From Sergeia podlipaevii (lineage: Eukaryota; Euglenozoa; Kinetoplastea; Trypanosomatida; Trypanosomatidae), in assembly GCA_030849805.1 (NCBI GenBank), contig JASANZ010002143.1:1-53981 (forward strand): DNA of 53,981 nucleotides, read 5' to 3'. Of the stretch, positions 31,624-41,317 are shown one piece after another. The translations under genes were made by a program, and so were the position numbers. How positions within the stretch are numbered: position 1 is the stretch's first letter; every line of letters begins with the position of its first letter. The notes under the pieces are model-generated. The model was not told the DNA's origin, ran no database searches, and saw nothing but the letters and a program-made list of their open reading frames with translations.

Positions 31624-32673
31624 TCACTCATGACTAGAGTCGGCCAGCTGCTGCGAGGTGACTGAAGAAGAGGCCTCGGTGTCTTCACAGCGTTCCTGCC
31701 ACCGACGCTTGCGGCTGCCAAGTGCCTCCTGGTTTGTGCGGCGCACAGGCAAAACCGTTTCAAGGGCACTCTTCCAGTCGTGGCCATTAGTCAAAAACTC
31801 TGAAAGCACCATCACAACGTGATTAATGGTGAGCACCTTGCAGCGGTTGCTAAGATCAATGTTCTCTGCAATGTGTAAGCGGGCGGTGCGCACCTCGTGC
31901 CGGTCGGCAGCCTCCTTGCTGAGGCCCTTGTGCTGATTGTGGTCCACAAACGTGCCAATAACATATGCAGTCCCAGGTTCAATGCTTGTCAGCACCTCGC
32001 TAGAGTCGGCGGTCAAAAAGACAACTTTTTCCTTTGGGAACACCTCAGACCAGTGCTGTTCCACATGCGTTTCCACGGGGTGGCGGCGGAAGCCCTCAAA
32101 GTCCTGCAAATTCGCCAGTAGCGCAGCCTGTGCAGTGGCATCGTGCTTCGTGTCAAGTCCCTCCTTCCCCGCTAGAGAGGTAATGACTGGCCGCATGGGG
32201 AATGCAGCATGGCGGAGTGCGCTGTAGCTAAGTTTCACCTGCGCTACAGTGCTCTTTGTGTCAGGCATCGTCATGCACCACGCGAAGCTAAGATCGAACA
32301 CAACGATCGGTGTGACAGGGTCGGCAAGACTAGCGGTGCAGCGGGCTGCCATCTCCGCTTCCTGAGCACGTCGCTTCTCATGGATGATCACTGCCTGCGC
32401 TCGGCGCACGTCCTTCTCAGCCCCCGTGAGGGACTCCCACTCTGCCTGCTGGGTTTCTTTCACGCTAGCGGCTTGGGCCCTCTTGCGCTCCTTCTTCTCC
32501 ACACGACAGCGCTGCCAAAACTCCCGCTTCTCTGCTTCGGTCCATGACTTACGGTTGCGGCGGTGCTCCGCTGGAGTTGTGTACTGCCGTGTCTCGTCGT
32601 GGTCCGCTCCCTCTGGAGCGCTCGTCGTAGTGGAGGGAGAAGAACCGCCTTCAGAGTTCTCTCGTGTACTCAT
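31624..32673 (-). CDS. TRM10: tRNA (purine-9 N1) methyltransferase, TRM10 family
   Basis: 349 aa. An N-terminal basic helical region (about 36-110, rich in Arg/Lys/Glu) precedes the SPOUT methyltransferase domain (about 115-305). Key motifs are IVVFDLSFAW (123-132), YVIGTFVDHNQHKGLS (237-252), the SAM-binding and catalytic Asp region of TRM10, VRTARLHI (261-268) and VLTINHVVMVL (280-290). The enzyme methylates N1 of guanosine (in some lineages adenosine) at position 9 of tRNAs using S-adenosylmethionine. No clear mitochondrial presequence is seen, so cytosolic or nuclear action is likely. The C-terminal 40 residues are disordered. A textbook splice acceptor lies 15 nt upstream of the ATG at 32673. 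Confidence 0.93.
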   Translation of the reverse strand: MSTRENSEGGSSPSTTTSAPEGADHDETRQYTTPAEHRRNRKSWTEAEKREFWQRCRVEKKERKRAQAASVKETQQAEWESLTGAEKDVRRAQAVIIHEKRRAQEAEMAARCTASLADPVTPIVVFDLSFAWCMTMPDTKSTVAQVKLSYSALRHAAFPMRPVITSLAGKEGLDTKHDATAQAALLANLQDFEGFRRHPVETHVEQHWSEVFPKEKVVFLTADSSEVLTSIEPGTAYVIGTFVDHNQHKGLSKEAADRHEVRTARLHIAENIDLSNRCKVLTINHVVMVLSEFLTNGHDWKSALETVLPVRRTNQEALGSRKRRWQERCEDTEASSSVTSQQLADSSHE

Positions 32674-33172
32674 GAATTCCTAGTGACGCTGTGAAAGAAT
32701 AGAAGAAAAGAAAAAGGAATTTTTGAGAGAGAAAAATAAAGATTAGATGGTGAAAATGCTCTCACTAAGTACCTCATCTTAAGTGGATCAGCAGACTGCC
32801 ACCTTTAATTTGAAGATGGTGTACGTCACAAAGTAAAATGCCGCACTCACAAAAAAAAAAACGAAATATGGTGCCATATAAAAGTACGTTTAAGTGCACG
32901 CATGTTTAACTGCTGTCGTTAAGACTGCCATAGGCTCAGAAAAAAAAAAAAAAAGTGACGCACCCGCACAAGCAAACAACAAAAAAAAATAGGTGAAAGC
33001 ACATACACATATATATGCATAGAAATGCAACGTGTGCGTGAATAGAGTCGATAAATATATCCCCCTACTTCTACCTCTCCTTTGTCGACAATTATAGCGT
33101 AACTAGCAAAACATATACACATATATGTGTCTGCACAACCTTCCTCTTACAGTGAAGGTAAGACGAAATCGC
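32674..33172. other. Spacer between TRM10 and homoserine kinase
   Basis: TRM10 acceptor, A12-A15 runs (about 32851-32862, 32940-32954) and AT repeats (33008-33019). No gene seen. Confidence 0.55.
32689..32735 (-). promoter_or_regulatory. Spliced-leader acceptor of TRM10
   Basis: Sense strand: TTCCTTTTTCTTTTCTTC continues to TTTCACAG, with the AG at 32690-32689. It gives a 15-nt gene-encoded leader and is among the clearest acceptors in the window. Confidence 0.7.
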
Positions 33173-34198
33173 CTAGATGGAGATGTACTGAATGTTAGGC
33201 TTCACGTTTGTGACGCCGACGAGATGCACGCCCATCTCTGATGGCTGAGTGATAATGACGCGTCCAGGCACGCCAGCCTCCTCCGCTGCCTTGAGCATCG
33301 CCTCCGCCACAAACTCCGCACGGCGCTCATCTTCTGGCTGCGTGAGCACATCACCACGGCGGCCACTGACAAAGGCACACACTGTAGGGCCAGCACCAGA
33401 GAGAAAAGCATACTCGGCCCCAGCCCCATACGCGGCCTCAGCACACTGGTCATAGTGCGGATACAATGCGTTCGCCCGCTGCCTCTCGTGAAGACGATCC
33501 GTGCTGTCCTTCAAAAGGCGAAGCTGGCCGGTAGACAGAGCAAGCACAAGCATGCCAGTACGGGAGATGTTATGAATAGCATCCTCAAGTGACACCGTAC
33601 GTGGGATCAGATCGCGTGTCACGCTCGTGCTTGCCTTCATAAGCTTGTGTGGAACAAAAATAACCACAGAGAGATTCGACGGGGTTGGCACGCGGCAGGT
33701 CATGACCTTTTCCTTCTCCTTGTAGCCCAGTTGAATGCCGCCGTAGATGGCTGGCGCAGCGTTGTCGGGGTGTCCCTCAATGCGGGTGATGACCGAAAGC
33801 AGCTCCTCCTGCGTCTTCATCTCCATGGTGAACCCAGACAGGATCATACCCGCTACGAAGCCAGCGACCGCAGCGGCGGAAGAGGAGCCACACCCGCAGC
33901 CGTAAGGAATGTTGTTCACCATGGTGAACTTGAGTGGTGGCATGGGCTTGGACGCGTACTCCTCAAAAGCAATACGGCAAGTGTCTACTACCATGTTGTC
34001 CGTTCCAGTTCTGATGTGGTCCACGCCCTCTCCAGTAACAGTGAATGAAAATTCATCAGAAATTTCGACTGTCAGTTCCATGAAGATTGATAGCGCCATG
34101 CCAAGGGTGTCGTACGCGGGGCCAAGGTTAGCAGTCGTGGCGGGCACGCGTAGGCTAACCTTCTTGGGCGGGGCACATTTAGAAGTAGGAATTGGCAT
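33173..34198 (-). CDS. thrB: Homoserine kinase (GHMP kinase)
   Basis: 341 aa. GHMP signatures are in order: VPATTANLGPAYDTLGMAL (18-36), the phosphate-binding loop NIPYGCGCGSSSAAAVAG (96-113), EGHPDNAAPAIYGG (141-154) and LSGAGPTVCAF (266-276). The enzyme phosphorylates homoserine to O-phosphohomoserine, which threonine synthase turns into threonine; trypanosomatids commonly keep only the end of this pathway and use homoserine from other sources. The loop has Cys where the usual GLGSS has Leu. There is no recognisable signal peptide, and the C-terminus (YISI) is not a standard glycosomal PTS1, so it is probably cytosolic. An (AU)7 element sits 12 nt upstream of the ATG at 34198. Confidence 0.95.
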   Translation of the reverse strand: MPIPTSKCAPPKKVSLRVPATTANLGPAYDTLGMALSIFMELTVEISDEFSFTVTGEGVDHIRTGTDNMVVDTCRIAFEEYASKPMPPLKFTMVNNIPYGCGCGSSSAAAVAGFVAGMILSGFTMEMKTQEELLSVITRIEGHPDNAAPAIYGGIQLGYKEKEKVMTCRVPTPSNLSVVIFVPHKLMKASTSVTRDLIPRTVSLEDAIHNISRTGMLVLALSTGQLRLLKDSTDRLHERQRANALYPHYDQCAEAAYGAGAEYAFLSGAGPTVCAFVSGRRGDVLTQPEDERRAEFVAEAMLKAAEEAGVPGRVIITQPSEMGVHLVGVTNVKPNIQYISI

Positions 34199-35931
34199 TG
34201 ATCCGCGTAATATATATATATATTAAAAAACAAATCTTGTTGTTGATGTTAAATCGCAGTTGTGGGATTGATTGGCACTTAAAAAAAAAAAAATTGAGAA
34301 CGGTATGTATTCCCTTTGCTCGTTGTGAGAAGACTTTGATTGAAGATCTCCCGATAACTTCGCGGCAACATAAAATATCGAGAAAAAAAGGAGAAGAAGA
34401 GAAGCGCAATAAAAGATGCAAGTCAACTTTAAGAAAAAGTGTGTACCGTTTCCCGCTCTATAAATATATGTATATAATAAAGAAAAAAGGACAAGAGAGA
34501 TAACATATCAAAGGAACAAGGAAGGGGGGGGCATCACTCATGTATTGCCCTTCATCACCACCTCCTGTCCATCTTCTGGATTATCATACATCATGTGTGG
34601 GAATGCTTTTTGCGTATGCTTGTGTATTTATAGAGAGACTCTTAAAGCTTCGTTATTACTCATATAATGCAGTGGGAAGCAGCGCGAGGTTCTTTTCTTC
34701 CACTATATTGTTCCCTCAACCATTTTTTTCTTTCCTTTCCTTCGCGCTAGCAGCTCCTACCTCATACACATGTGCGCCATCTCACTTTGGTCGTCTCCAG
34801 GGAAACAATAAAAGAGAAAAAATGCGCCGCCGCCTCAACTCTTCTTTTTTTCCCCCTATTATTATCTTTTTTCTTTCTTTTCTTTGTGTGATTTTGTTAA
34901 CTTACTTTCTATACAGGGACCTTGATAGAAATATACATATATACCTGTGCATATGCGCTCAAACAATAATAGCCCACTCCTAATTTTATTCTTTCTTTTT
35001 GGCATTAATTTCAACTGTGCGATTCTAAGCTATAGCGACACAGTGCCTCATCATGGGCACTGTCAGTGTTGAATGTATGCAATATAAGAAAACACAGCTT
35101 GGCATTATTCCTCCCTCCCGTAAGCAATCCCGTGCACAACTCAACAAACTACATCTCCTGCTGTTGCTCATTGCCTTTAATTTCCTCTTCTCTTTCCGTG
35201 TTGTTATCAAAAAAATAAAAAAAGATGAACAAAGAATACCAGCAGATAAGGTTACCGGCTGTGCCGCGGCAGAATATCGCCCTCGCTTTGGGGAAAAAGA
35301 AAGGTTCAAAGCCGCCGTCAGCCAGCATTAGGTAAACCTAAACAGGGAATGCAGAGTGACAAGCAGTTGCTGCAAGATAATAATAATAATAATACGGAAG
35401 GAGAGAAAAAAAAGAAAAGAATAATGAGTAGTGCCAGCACGTGATAAAGCACGTCTTGCCATGTATACGCGAGGCTACTTGCATCCTTTGGGCAACACAG
35501 CACACATATATACATAAATACATTCCACAAATAAACTAATATATAGCCCTTTATTGATATTTTCCCTTTTTTTCGTTCTCCTCTTTTTTCATGCTTACTT
35601 TCTTTCTTATTCCTCTTCGCCCTCCCCCCCCCCCCGACTCCTTCCCATTGAACATGAGGGTATCATCATACACATATATAAACCCTTAATACTCTTCTTC
35701 TGGGCAAAAACAACAGCTAAAGAAGCCCATATCAAATGTATATATAATAGACATGATGCTCACATCCATGTACCACTACGTACACAAACACATACACCCG
35801 CGGAAAGACGATGTGCATCCTCACTCATACTCTTCCTGGTTTACCTTCTCAGTCTCTTATACCGTAGAAAAGGGGGAAGAGAAGAAGAAAGGAAAGGGAG
35901 GGGTGATGCATGCGTGCGTGCGTGCAACTTC
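34199..35931. other. 1.7 kb spacer, RBP42 3' region
   Basis: No coding region is supported on either strand; open frames are low-complexity. Features are T/C-rich plus-strand stretches, a G-run (34524-34530), an AAT repeat (about 35379-35393) and a C12 run (35624-35635). As the 3' region of RBP42, it is among the longer spacers here. Confidence 0.55.
34210..34223. repeat. (AT)7 in the homoserine kinase leader
   Basis: A perfect self-complementary AT repeat lies 12 nt upstream of the start codon, in the same position relative to the start as the (TA)11 of KRR1. Confidence 0.65.
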
Positions 35932-37008
35932 TTACTGACGGTCGCGCTGGCGATAGATAATGATCTTGGTCTTGCTGGCACCGATGACAGGGTTGATCTT
36001 GCGAATGTTATCAAAAGCAGCCATACCAGCGGCGAAGTCCATGAAGACGTGGCCGCGCTCAGAGTGGTTGCGCAGGGACAGCAGGGACTCAGCAACCTCG
36101 CCGAGGGCAGTCTTGATCTCGTCATCAGTCACGGCAAACTCCGTGTTAAACATGAGACGGTCGCCGACGGGCTCGGCCACGCGCTTCTCACGACGGGGCT
36201 CCTTGGCAGCGGCGGGGGCAGCGGTCTTCGCGGCGGCAGCAGCGGGGGCAGCGGGAGCCTCCTCCTTCTTGTGCACCTCGTGGCCGGCGACGACGCGGAC
36301 TGGCGCAGCGCTGTTGAGACCACCCTTGGCGGCGGAGGCAAGGCTAGCCCAGCTCTTGGGGGCGGCGGGAGCAGCAGCCACGGCAGGGGCAGGGGCGGGA
36401 GCGACGGCCTCCTCAGGGGCGGCAGCGGCCTCGGGCTCCTCAGCGGCGGCCCTCTTGGGCTCCTCCACCTCAACCTTCTTGGCCTTCTTCTTTGGGGTCT
36501 CCTTCTGCGGCTCAGGGGCCTTCTCTACGGGTGCCTCCACAACGGGAGCGAGAGCCACCTCCTTGACGGGCTCGGCTTCGGCCTGCTGCTCCTGCACGGA
36601 CTCCTCCTGCTGGGCAGGGATAGCGCCAATGCGGGAGATGACCTGGTGCCGGATGAAGTAACTCTCCATGCCGAAGCCCTTGGTGTAGCCCTCAAGAGTG
36701 GTAATGATCTGGAAGTATTGCTGCTGGACACCGTTGGCGGTGAGGGTCACGAAGACGTTCACACCGCTGTAGAGAGGGGCGGCGGTGACGGTGTCAACGA
36801 TGAGCTGGCTGTTGGCAACGATGCTGGCCCACTGCTGAACGGCGGCGGGGACGTCGGCGTTGTGAGCCTCGGTGGTGCCCATCTCGAAGTCGTTGATGGT
36901 GACTGAGGAGTGCTGGCCGTACATCTCGGAGATCTCGGCGGGGTTCTTGGCTACGCGCTCAAAGAACTCGGTCACGAAGCTGTTAGCAACCTGCTGAGCG
37001 GTAGACAT
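35932..37008 (-). CDS. RBP42: RNA-binding protein with NTF2-like and RRM domains (RBP42 type)
   Basis: 358 aa. The NTF2-like domain covers about 1-128 (ANSFVTEFFERVAKNP at the start, IITTLEGYTKGFG near 101-113). An Ala/Pro/Glu-rich linker (130-265) contains the short motif PKSWASLA (217-224). The C-terminal RRM is at about 280-355, with RLMFNT as RNP2-like and GHVFMDFA (319-326) as RNP1. The layout equals that of G3BP-like proteins and of T. brucei RBP42, which I recall as a polysome-associated protein binding mRNAs of energy metabolism. Cytoplasmic mRNA regulation is inferred. Very high GC in the linker leaves the antisense strand open for 450 codons. ATG at 37008, acceptor 46-52 nt upstream. 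Confidence 0.92.
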   Translation of the reverse strand: MSTAQQVANSFVTEFFERVAKNPAEISEMYGQHSSVTINDFEMGTTEAHNADVPAAVQQWASIVANSQLIVDTVTAAPLYSGVNVFVTLTANGVQQQYFQIITTLEGYTKGFGMESYFIRHQVISRIGAIPAQQEESVQEQQAEAEPVKEVALAPVVEAPVEKAPEPQKETPKKKAKKVEVEEPKRAAAEEPEAAAAPEEAVAPAPAPAVAAAPAAPKSWASLASAAKGGLNSAAPVRVVAGHEVHKKEEAPAAPAAAAAKTAAPAAAKEPRREKRVAEPVGDRLMFNTEFAVTDDEIKTALGEVAESLLSLRNHSERGHVFMDFAAGMAAFDNIRKINPVIGASKTKIIIYRQRDRQ

Positions 37009-37557
37009 CTTTCGTGAAGTAATAAATATAAAAGGGGGTGCAAAAGTTATTCAACTGCAGCTAAAAACAATAACGGACCCAAATGTCTCCTTGAAATGCA
37101 CAAAGAGTTGCTTTTAGAGCTAAGAAACACTTAAACTAAAGAAGAACAGAAAAGATCGCGGTATGTGAGTGGTATTGAGAGTGGGTTGTCCGCAACAAAC
37201 CAAGCGAAGACAGGACAGAAACTAGACAGCAGTACGCACGCACAAGTTTAAAAAAAGAAAATTGAGGGGAAAGCAAGAAACAGAAAGAAAATGTACACAA
37301 GCATGTAGTGGTGGAAGAGTGCTGTCGGTGCGTACGGACACAACAAGGAAAAAAGTCCCCTCAAAAAAAAAAAATGGTCAGTGAAAGCATCAAGTGTAAA
37401 CGATAATGTGTTTGGTTGGTTAGTGTGCCGAGCAAGTTCGCCTTTGCCACTGTGCTCTCCCTGTGTGATGATGAATAGATGACTTGACCAAAAACAACAA
37501 CAACAACAACAAAAACTAGAGGAACATATATCCCCTCGATCGCCGACCTGAAAGAGC
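37009..37557. other. Spacer between RBP42 and the PPR gene
   Basis: RBP42 leader, an A12 run followed by TGG (37363-37377), and a CAA repeat (37494-37511). No gene. Confidence 0.55.
37055..37085 (-). promoter_or_regulatory. Spliced-leader acceptor of RBP42
   Basis: Sense strand: GTCCGTTATTGTTTTTAG with AG at 37062-37061, then GCAG at 37056-37055. Leader 52 or 46 nt. Confidence 0.5.
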
Positions 37558-39510
37558 TTAGATGGTCCTCAGGTCTTCACAATCCATGTGCCATAGCTTG
37601 AACGTGTTTATGCAGTCTGCCACTGACCTTGCATCCACTACTGAGTTAGAGGTTCGAAGTGCTCTCAGAACACGCCGCGACGCCTCCACGTCTCCAGCGA
37701 TTGCGGTCGCCCGCAATAGTTGCATCCCCTGCTTTGTCTCCACGCTAGCAGACGCAGCAGCATGCAAGTCTGCAATGTCCATCGCAGCTCGCACATCTTG
37801 TGCGCACAAGGCCACATCTAGTGCCGCGTGCAGCCATACAGCACTTGAGGTTACGCCTGTCTCTGCTGAACGAGCAAGCATCTCTCGCATGCGCGTAACC
37901 CCTTGACCTGGAGTACCAGCAGCACTGTAAGACCGCAGCACGAAGGCAAGTGCTTGAGGGGTCGGTTTGGCATTGAAGGCTGAGTATGCTAACAAGGTCT
38001 TCTCTGCTGCCTCAGGGTTCGACAGCGCAGCACAGGCCGCCACAACGAGGTCCAACGAGGTAGCCGTCACTCTTTGGCACGGTGCCCCTTCTTCCTTCGG
38101 CTCTGCTCGCTCAGCCAGTAAGGCAAGCATGCTTTCTATACCGTCCACACCGCCTTGGGCAATCACACGTACAAGACCCGCAATGGGATCGGTAGTCAGG
38201 AGCGGCATACGTCGGCTCTCAAGAAACAGCTTTGGGCGCGCGCCAGGACTGCGCAGCGGTAACGGTAGCTCTGTTTCCACAATCTGTAAAGCCGCTGGAA
38301 CAGTAGATGGGCCGTCTAGCAGCGCCTCCATCTCTAGTAGAGCAGCGTAGGGCTCATTCTCAGGGGCAATGATGGATTTCTTCTCCTCTGCACCCACACC
38401 GCCCCTGCTCTGCTGTCCGTTATAGCGAGCGAGGTACAGTCTCACATAACGAGCTGCAGCGGCGTCTTTCCACTTGGCGCACTTGGCGAGCAGCTTAAAG
38501 GCAGTCACCTCATTGTTAAGAAGAGGCTTTACCGTCGCAGCAGTCGCAGTGCCATTTTTTTGTGCCCACTCGTCCGCCGGTGACGCACCTTCTGAATGTG
38601 ATGCCTGCCTCGCTTCCTCGTGTTGCCTCTGCTGCCGTCGCTGCACATCTTCGTGAATGCGTAGGACATCCACCACCGCGCTGGGTGGCATCGCGTCGTT
38701 TGTGATGCTGAGCACCATGTACGGCAGCAGTAGCGTTGGTGTAGCTGCCTCGGGGTTGACAGCGCACAGCAGGTTAAAGCACTCACGCATCATCGTGGTA
38801 TCGTGGTGAAGACGTACAAAAGTTTGAAAACAGTGTAAAATACGAAGAGGAAGAAGTGGAAAGCGGTCCACCATACCCACCTCAATGGTGGTATGCACCT
38901 CATCACGAATCATCGGCCACCACGCGCTACTGTTGTCCTGGCCAAGACGCAGATAGAGAATCAATATAGACAACTTCGTCACAACGTCAGGTGCTACCCC
39001 GCGTGCACGCATAAGATCAACCATGTTCTCCACTTCATTCTGGTTGAAAGTGTCGGTCATGGAGATGGCAAGAAGGGAGACGTTAAACAGCTCAATAGAC
39101 GGTGGACGCTCCGTGATTTCTAGTACACACTGCGTAAACAGAAAACGCATCTCTTCCAGCTTTTGCAAGTCACAAAGCACTTTCAGCAGTAGCACAGTAA
39201 AGGGCTCGACCTCTTCCTCACTGCCGCAGAAACGTGTAAGAGGCTTTCTTGTTGCTGGGAAAGAAAACGCGGAGACAGCACTTGAGCTAGAACTAATCGC
39301 ATCAGTGCCACTGCTGCTTCCGCTACTGGCTCCTACCTGATTCGCCATCTCTGCTCGGTAAAATGACTCAAACTGACGAAACACCTCCGCGGCAGCCAGT
39401 ACACCACGACCTTCCTGCTCCAATGCGCGCAGCACTGCTCTATATGGTCTGCGTGCCGCAGGACCCCCTGGCTGTGTCGGTGACAATATAAACCGACTAA
39501 GGCGCCACAT
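37558..39510 (-). CDS. Pentatricopeptide-repeat-like protein, probably mitochondrial
   Basis: 650 aa. The N-terminus (MWRLSRFILS, then several Arg and no acidic residue for about 30 positions) looks like a mitochondrial presequence. The body is helical repeats; the best PPR motif is ENMVDLMRARGVAPDVVTKL (about 161-180), with degenerate repeats around 135-215 and 465-640 (for example LDLVVAACAALSNPEAAEKT). A Ser-rich stretch (63-80) and a linker (about 290-315) break the array. PPR proteins bind organellar RNA; kinetoplastids have many, acting in mitochondrial mRNA stability, editing and the mitoribosome. The exact target cannot be seen. The ATG at 39510 is directly preceded by TTTTAG, so the leader could be nearly absent. 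Confidence 0.82.
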   Translation of the reverse strand: MWRLSRFILSPTQPGGPAARRPYRAVLRALEQEGRGVLAAAEVFRQFESFYRAEMANQVGASSGSSSGTDAISSSSSAVSAFSFPATRKPLTRFCGSEEEVEPFTVLLLKVLCDLQKLEEMRFLFTQCVLEITERPPSIELFNVSLLAISMTDTFNQNEVENMVDLMRARGVAPDVVTKLSILILYLRLGQDNSSAWWPMIRDEVHTTIEVGMVDRFPLLPLRILHCFQTFVRLHHDTTMMRECFNLLCAVNPEAATPTLLLPYMVLSITNDAMPPSAVVDVLRIHEDVQRRQQRQHEEARQASHSEGASPADEWAQKNGTATAATVKPLLNNEVTAFKLLAKCAKWKDAAAARYVRLYLARYNGQQSRGGVGAEEKKSIIAPENEPYAALLEMEALLDGPSTVPAALQIVETELPLPLRSPGARPKLFLESRRMPLLTTDPIAGLVRVIAQGGVDGIESMLALLAERAEPKEEGAPCQRVTATSLDLVVAACAALSNPEAAEKTLLAYSAFNAKPTPQALAFVLRSYSAAGTPGQGVTRMREMLARSAETGVTSSAVWLHAALDVALCAQDVRAAMDIADLHAAASASVETKQGMQLLRATAIAGDVEASRRVLRALRTSNSVVDARSVADCINTFKLWHMDCEDLRTI

Positions 39511-39937
39511 CTAAAATGAAGTCCCTCCTCCCCCTCTTTGAATGCGTGTTTGTTTGTAAATGTGAGTGGGTGACTGATACAGATTGAACGGCAAGTGTAC
39601 GATACTACTGCTGAGCTGCTGAGATATGCTGTTTTGCTATTTATTTGCTGCTTTTTCTAAGGAAAGCAACAAAAAAAAAGAGGAAAAAAGGCAAGAACAG
39701 GACGGCAACGTAAGCAAAAGTAAACGCAGTGATGTCAACACTTCTCCATTTTGTAGAGAGAGAAAAAAAAAATCGAACTGGGTAAGCAAAGCGAGCAATT
39801 GAATATTTATATATTGTTATAACTTGACTACTACGGTAGTAATGTGTTTACTTCTTTAAGTTTTTATTCGCGTAACGTATCCTCAACGGACTTGGTAGAG
39901 CCACCTCTACGCAACCATTTGCTTCTGTATGTTTTTC

Positions 39938-40004
<67 letters not shown>

Positions 40005-40143
40005 TACATCTGCATCACATCAGCAAAGACAAGATGATGCTTCTCCTCTTCTCTCTTTATTGTCTCCAAAGATAACGCACAACTGGCCACCTTTGAAGGG
40101 GGAAAAAATACGAATAAATGAAATGAAGCTAAGATGGCGCTAG
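39511..40143. other. Spacer with a long TG repeat, AdoMetDC 3' region
   Basis: No gene. The main feature is the (TG)32 microsatellite at 39939-40002; A-runs occur near 39670 and 39762. Confidence 0.55.
39939..40002. repeat. (TG)32 microsatellite
   Basis: Thirty-two uninterrupted TG dinucleotides, read as (CA)32 in the sense RNA, about 140 nt past the AdoMetDC stop codon. It probably lies in the AdoMetDC 3' UTR. Confidence 0.9.
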
Positions 40144-41295
40144 TCATGAAGCAGCAGCTGGCGCACCCACCGCCTCGCTACTCTCCGCCTCCTTCTTTGC
40201 CTTCGCCTCCTCCATGGAGCTCACCTTCACGTAGTTGATCTTCATCGCTACGTATCCAGGGGCAAATTCATTCACCGTGCGATGAAGAACGTGATAGTCG
40301 GGATAGTACTCCGGCTCAACACCGATGCCTTCCTCGCTGTGGTATGCCTTGCCTACTGCACTCTCAGGGTCAATGAATACAATCACAGTGAAACGCTGAG
40401 GCCTAAAAACGCCAAGAACTTTCTTCATGCGATCCGAGTAGTTGGCAGCCCGCGAATTGGTCTCGTACGATGCAAAGGAGCAGTGATCTTCGGGGGTAAT
40501 GTGCATGGTCTGGTACTCCTCCCCTCTGATAGCGTTCACGCTATACCCACAAGGCTCAAACTGCAGATCGTGCAGCGTCCACGAGTCATCCACGACACGG
40601 TCGAGGCACGTTGCGCGACGAATGGCGGCTGTCTCTTCGCTTGTGGAGATGAAGCGCTCGCTGAACCAGTGCGTTGTCTGTTCCTTGTCGAGGCCGTACA
40701 TAGTCATACTAAGCTGAGTGTCATCCTCTGTGCTGCATGGTCTGATGATATCGTCATAGCAGAAGAGAAAGTAGTGATCGCTGTCAACAGGGCCAAAGAT
40801 GTACGGTTTGCCAGTGGGAAAGTACTGCTTGAGTGCGGCAAACTCATCGGCGAGTGATGTGTGAGGGCCCTTCTGTTCCCACGGGAAAGAGTAGTTCTTG
40901 TGCATAAATGAGACCCATTCCAGCTCTCCACGCACCGCACTGATCGCCTCAAGAATCTTTGGAACGCTGTTCAGAAGCGTGGTCGTGCCACACGTGATGA
41001 GAATAATGCGGTTCTTCATCACAAAAAGCGAGCTTTCCGTGAGAACATAACTCTTAATATACTCGTTCTTCTCCTTTGATACAATCTGGGCGTTTAGAGA
41101 GCCAACCACCTCGGCCCATACATCGTCGCTGAGACTGTGCAGACCGTCAATGTGTGTTTCCGGCAGGAAGCGGACAATGACCTCGAGACGCTTCTCTGGG
41201 CCTTCAAAGCTGAAACCCTGATCTGGGTTGTATCCTTTCATTGATCCCCACATCGCCATCAGCGTGAGAGGATCCTTGGTGGTGGGACTAGACAT
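40144..41295 (-). CDS. AdoMetDC: S-adenosylmethionine decarboxylase, catalytic subunit
   Basis: 383 aa. The self-processing site is TESS with cleavage expected between E87 and S88, S88 becoming the pyruvoyl group. Other conserved residues are C102 in ITCGTT, S252 in CGYS, H265 in TMHITPE and the GPVDSDHYF motif (168-176). The enzyme makes decarboxylated AdoMet for spermidine and so trypanothione synthesis in the cytosol. In trypanosomatids it is strongly activated by binding its dead paralogue, the prozyme, encoded 4.6 kb upstream here. An Ala/Glu/Lys-rich C-terminal tail (360-383) is present. The first ATG is at 41295; candidate acceptors lie 22-28 nt upstream at 41319-41318 and 41325-41324. 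Confidence 0.97.
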   Translation of the reverse strand: MSSPTTKDPLTLMAMWGSMKGYNPDQGFSFEGPEKRLEVIVRFLPETHIDGLHSLSDDVWAEVVGSLNAQIVSKEKNEYIKSYVLTESSLFVMKNRIILITCGTTTLLNSVPKILEAISAVRGELEWVSFMHKNYSFPWEQKGPHTSLADEFAALKQYFPTGKPYIFGPVDSDHYFLFCYDDIIRPCSTEDDTQLSMTMYGLDKEQTTHWFSERFISTSEETAAIRRATCLDRVVDDSWTLHDLQFEPCGYSVNAIRGEEYQTMHITPEDHCSFASYETNSRAANYSDRMKKVLGVFRPQRFTVIVFIDPESAVGKAYHSEEGIGVEPEYYPDYHVLHRTVNEFAPGYVAMKINYVKVSSMEEAKAKKEAESSEAVGAPAAAS

Positions 41296-41317
41296 CAGTG
41301 TGAAAGGAAAAAAGGTA

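Noticed and set aside
35554..36906. Plus-strand open frame of 450 codons antisense to RBP42
   Set aside because: It is the mirror of a very GC-rich Ala/Pro/Glu coding region; its Gly/Leu/Ser-rich translation has no domain, while the minus strand encodes clear NTF2 and RRM motifs.
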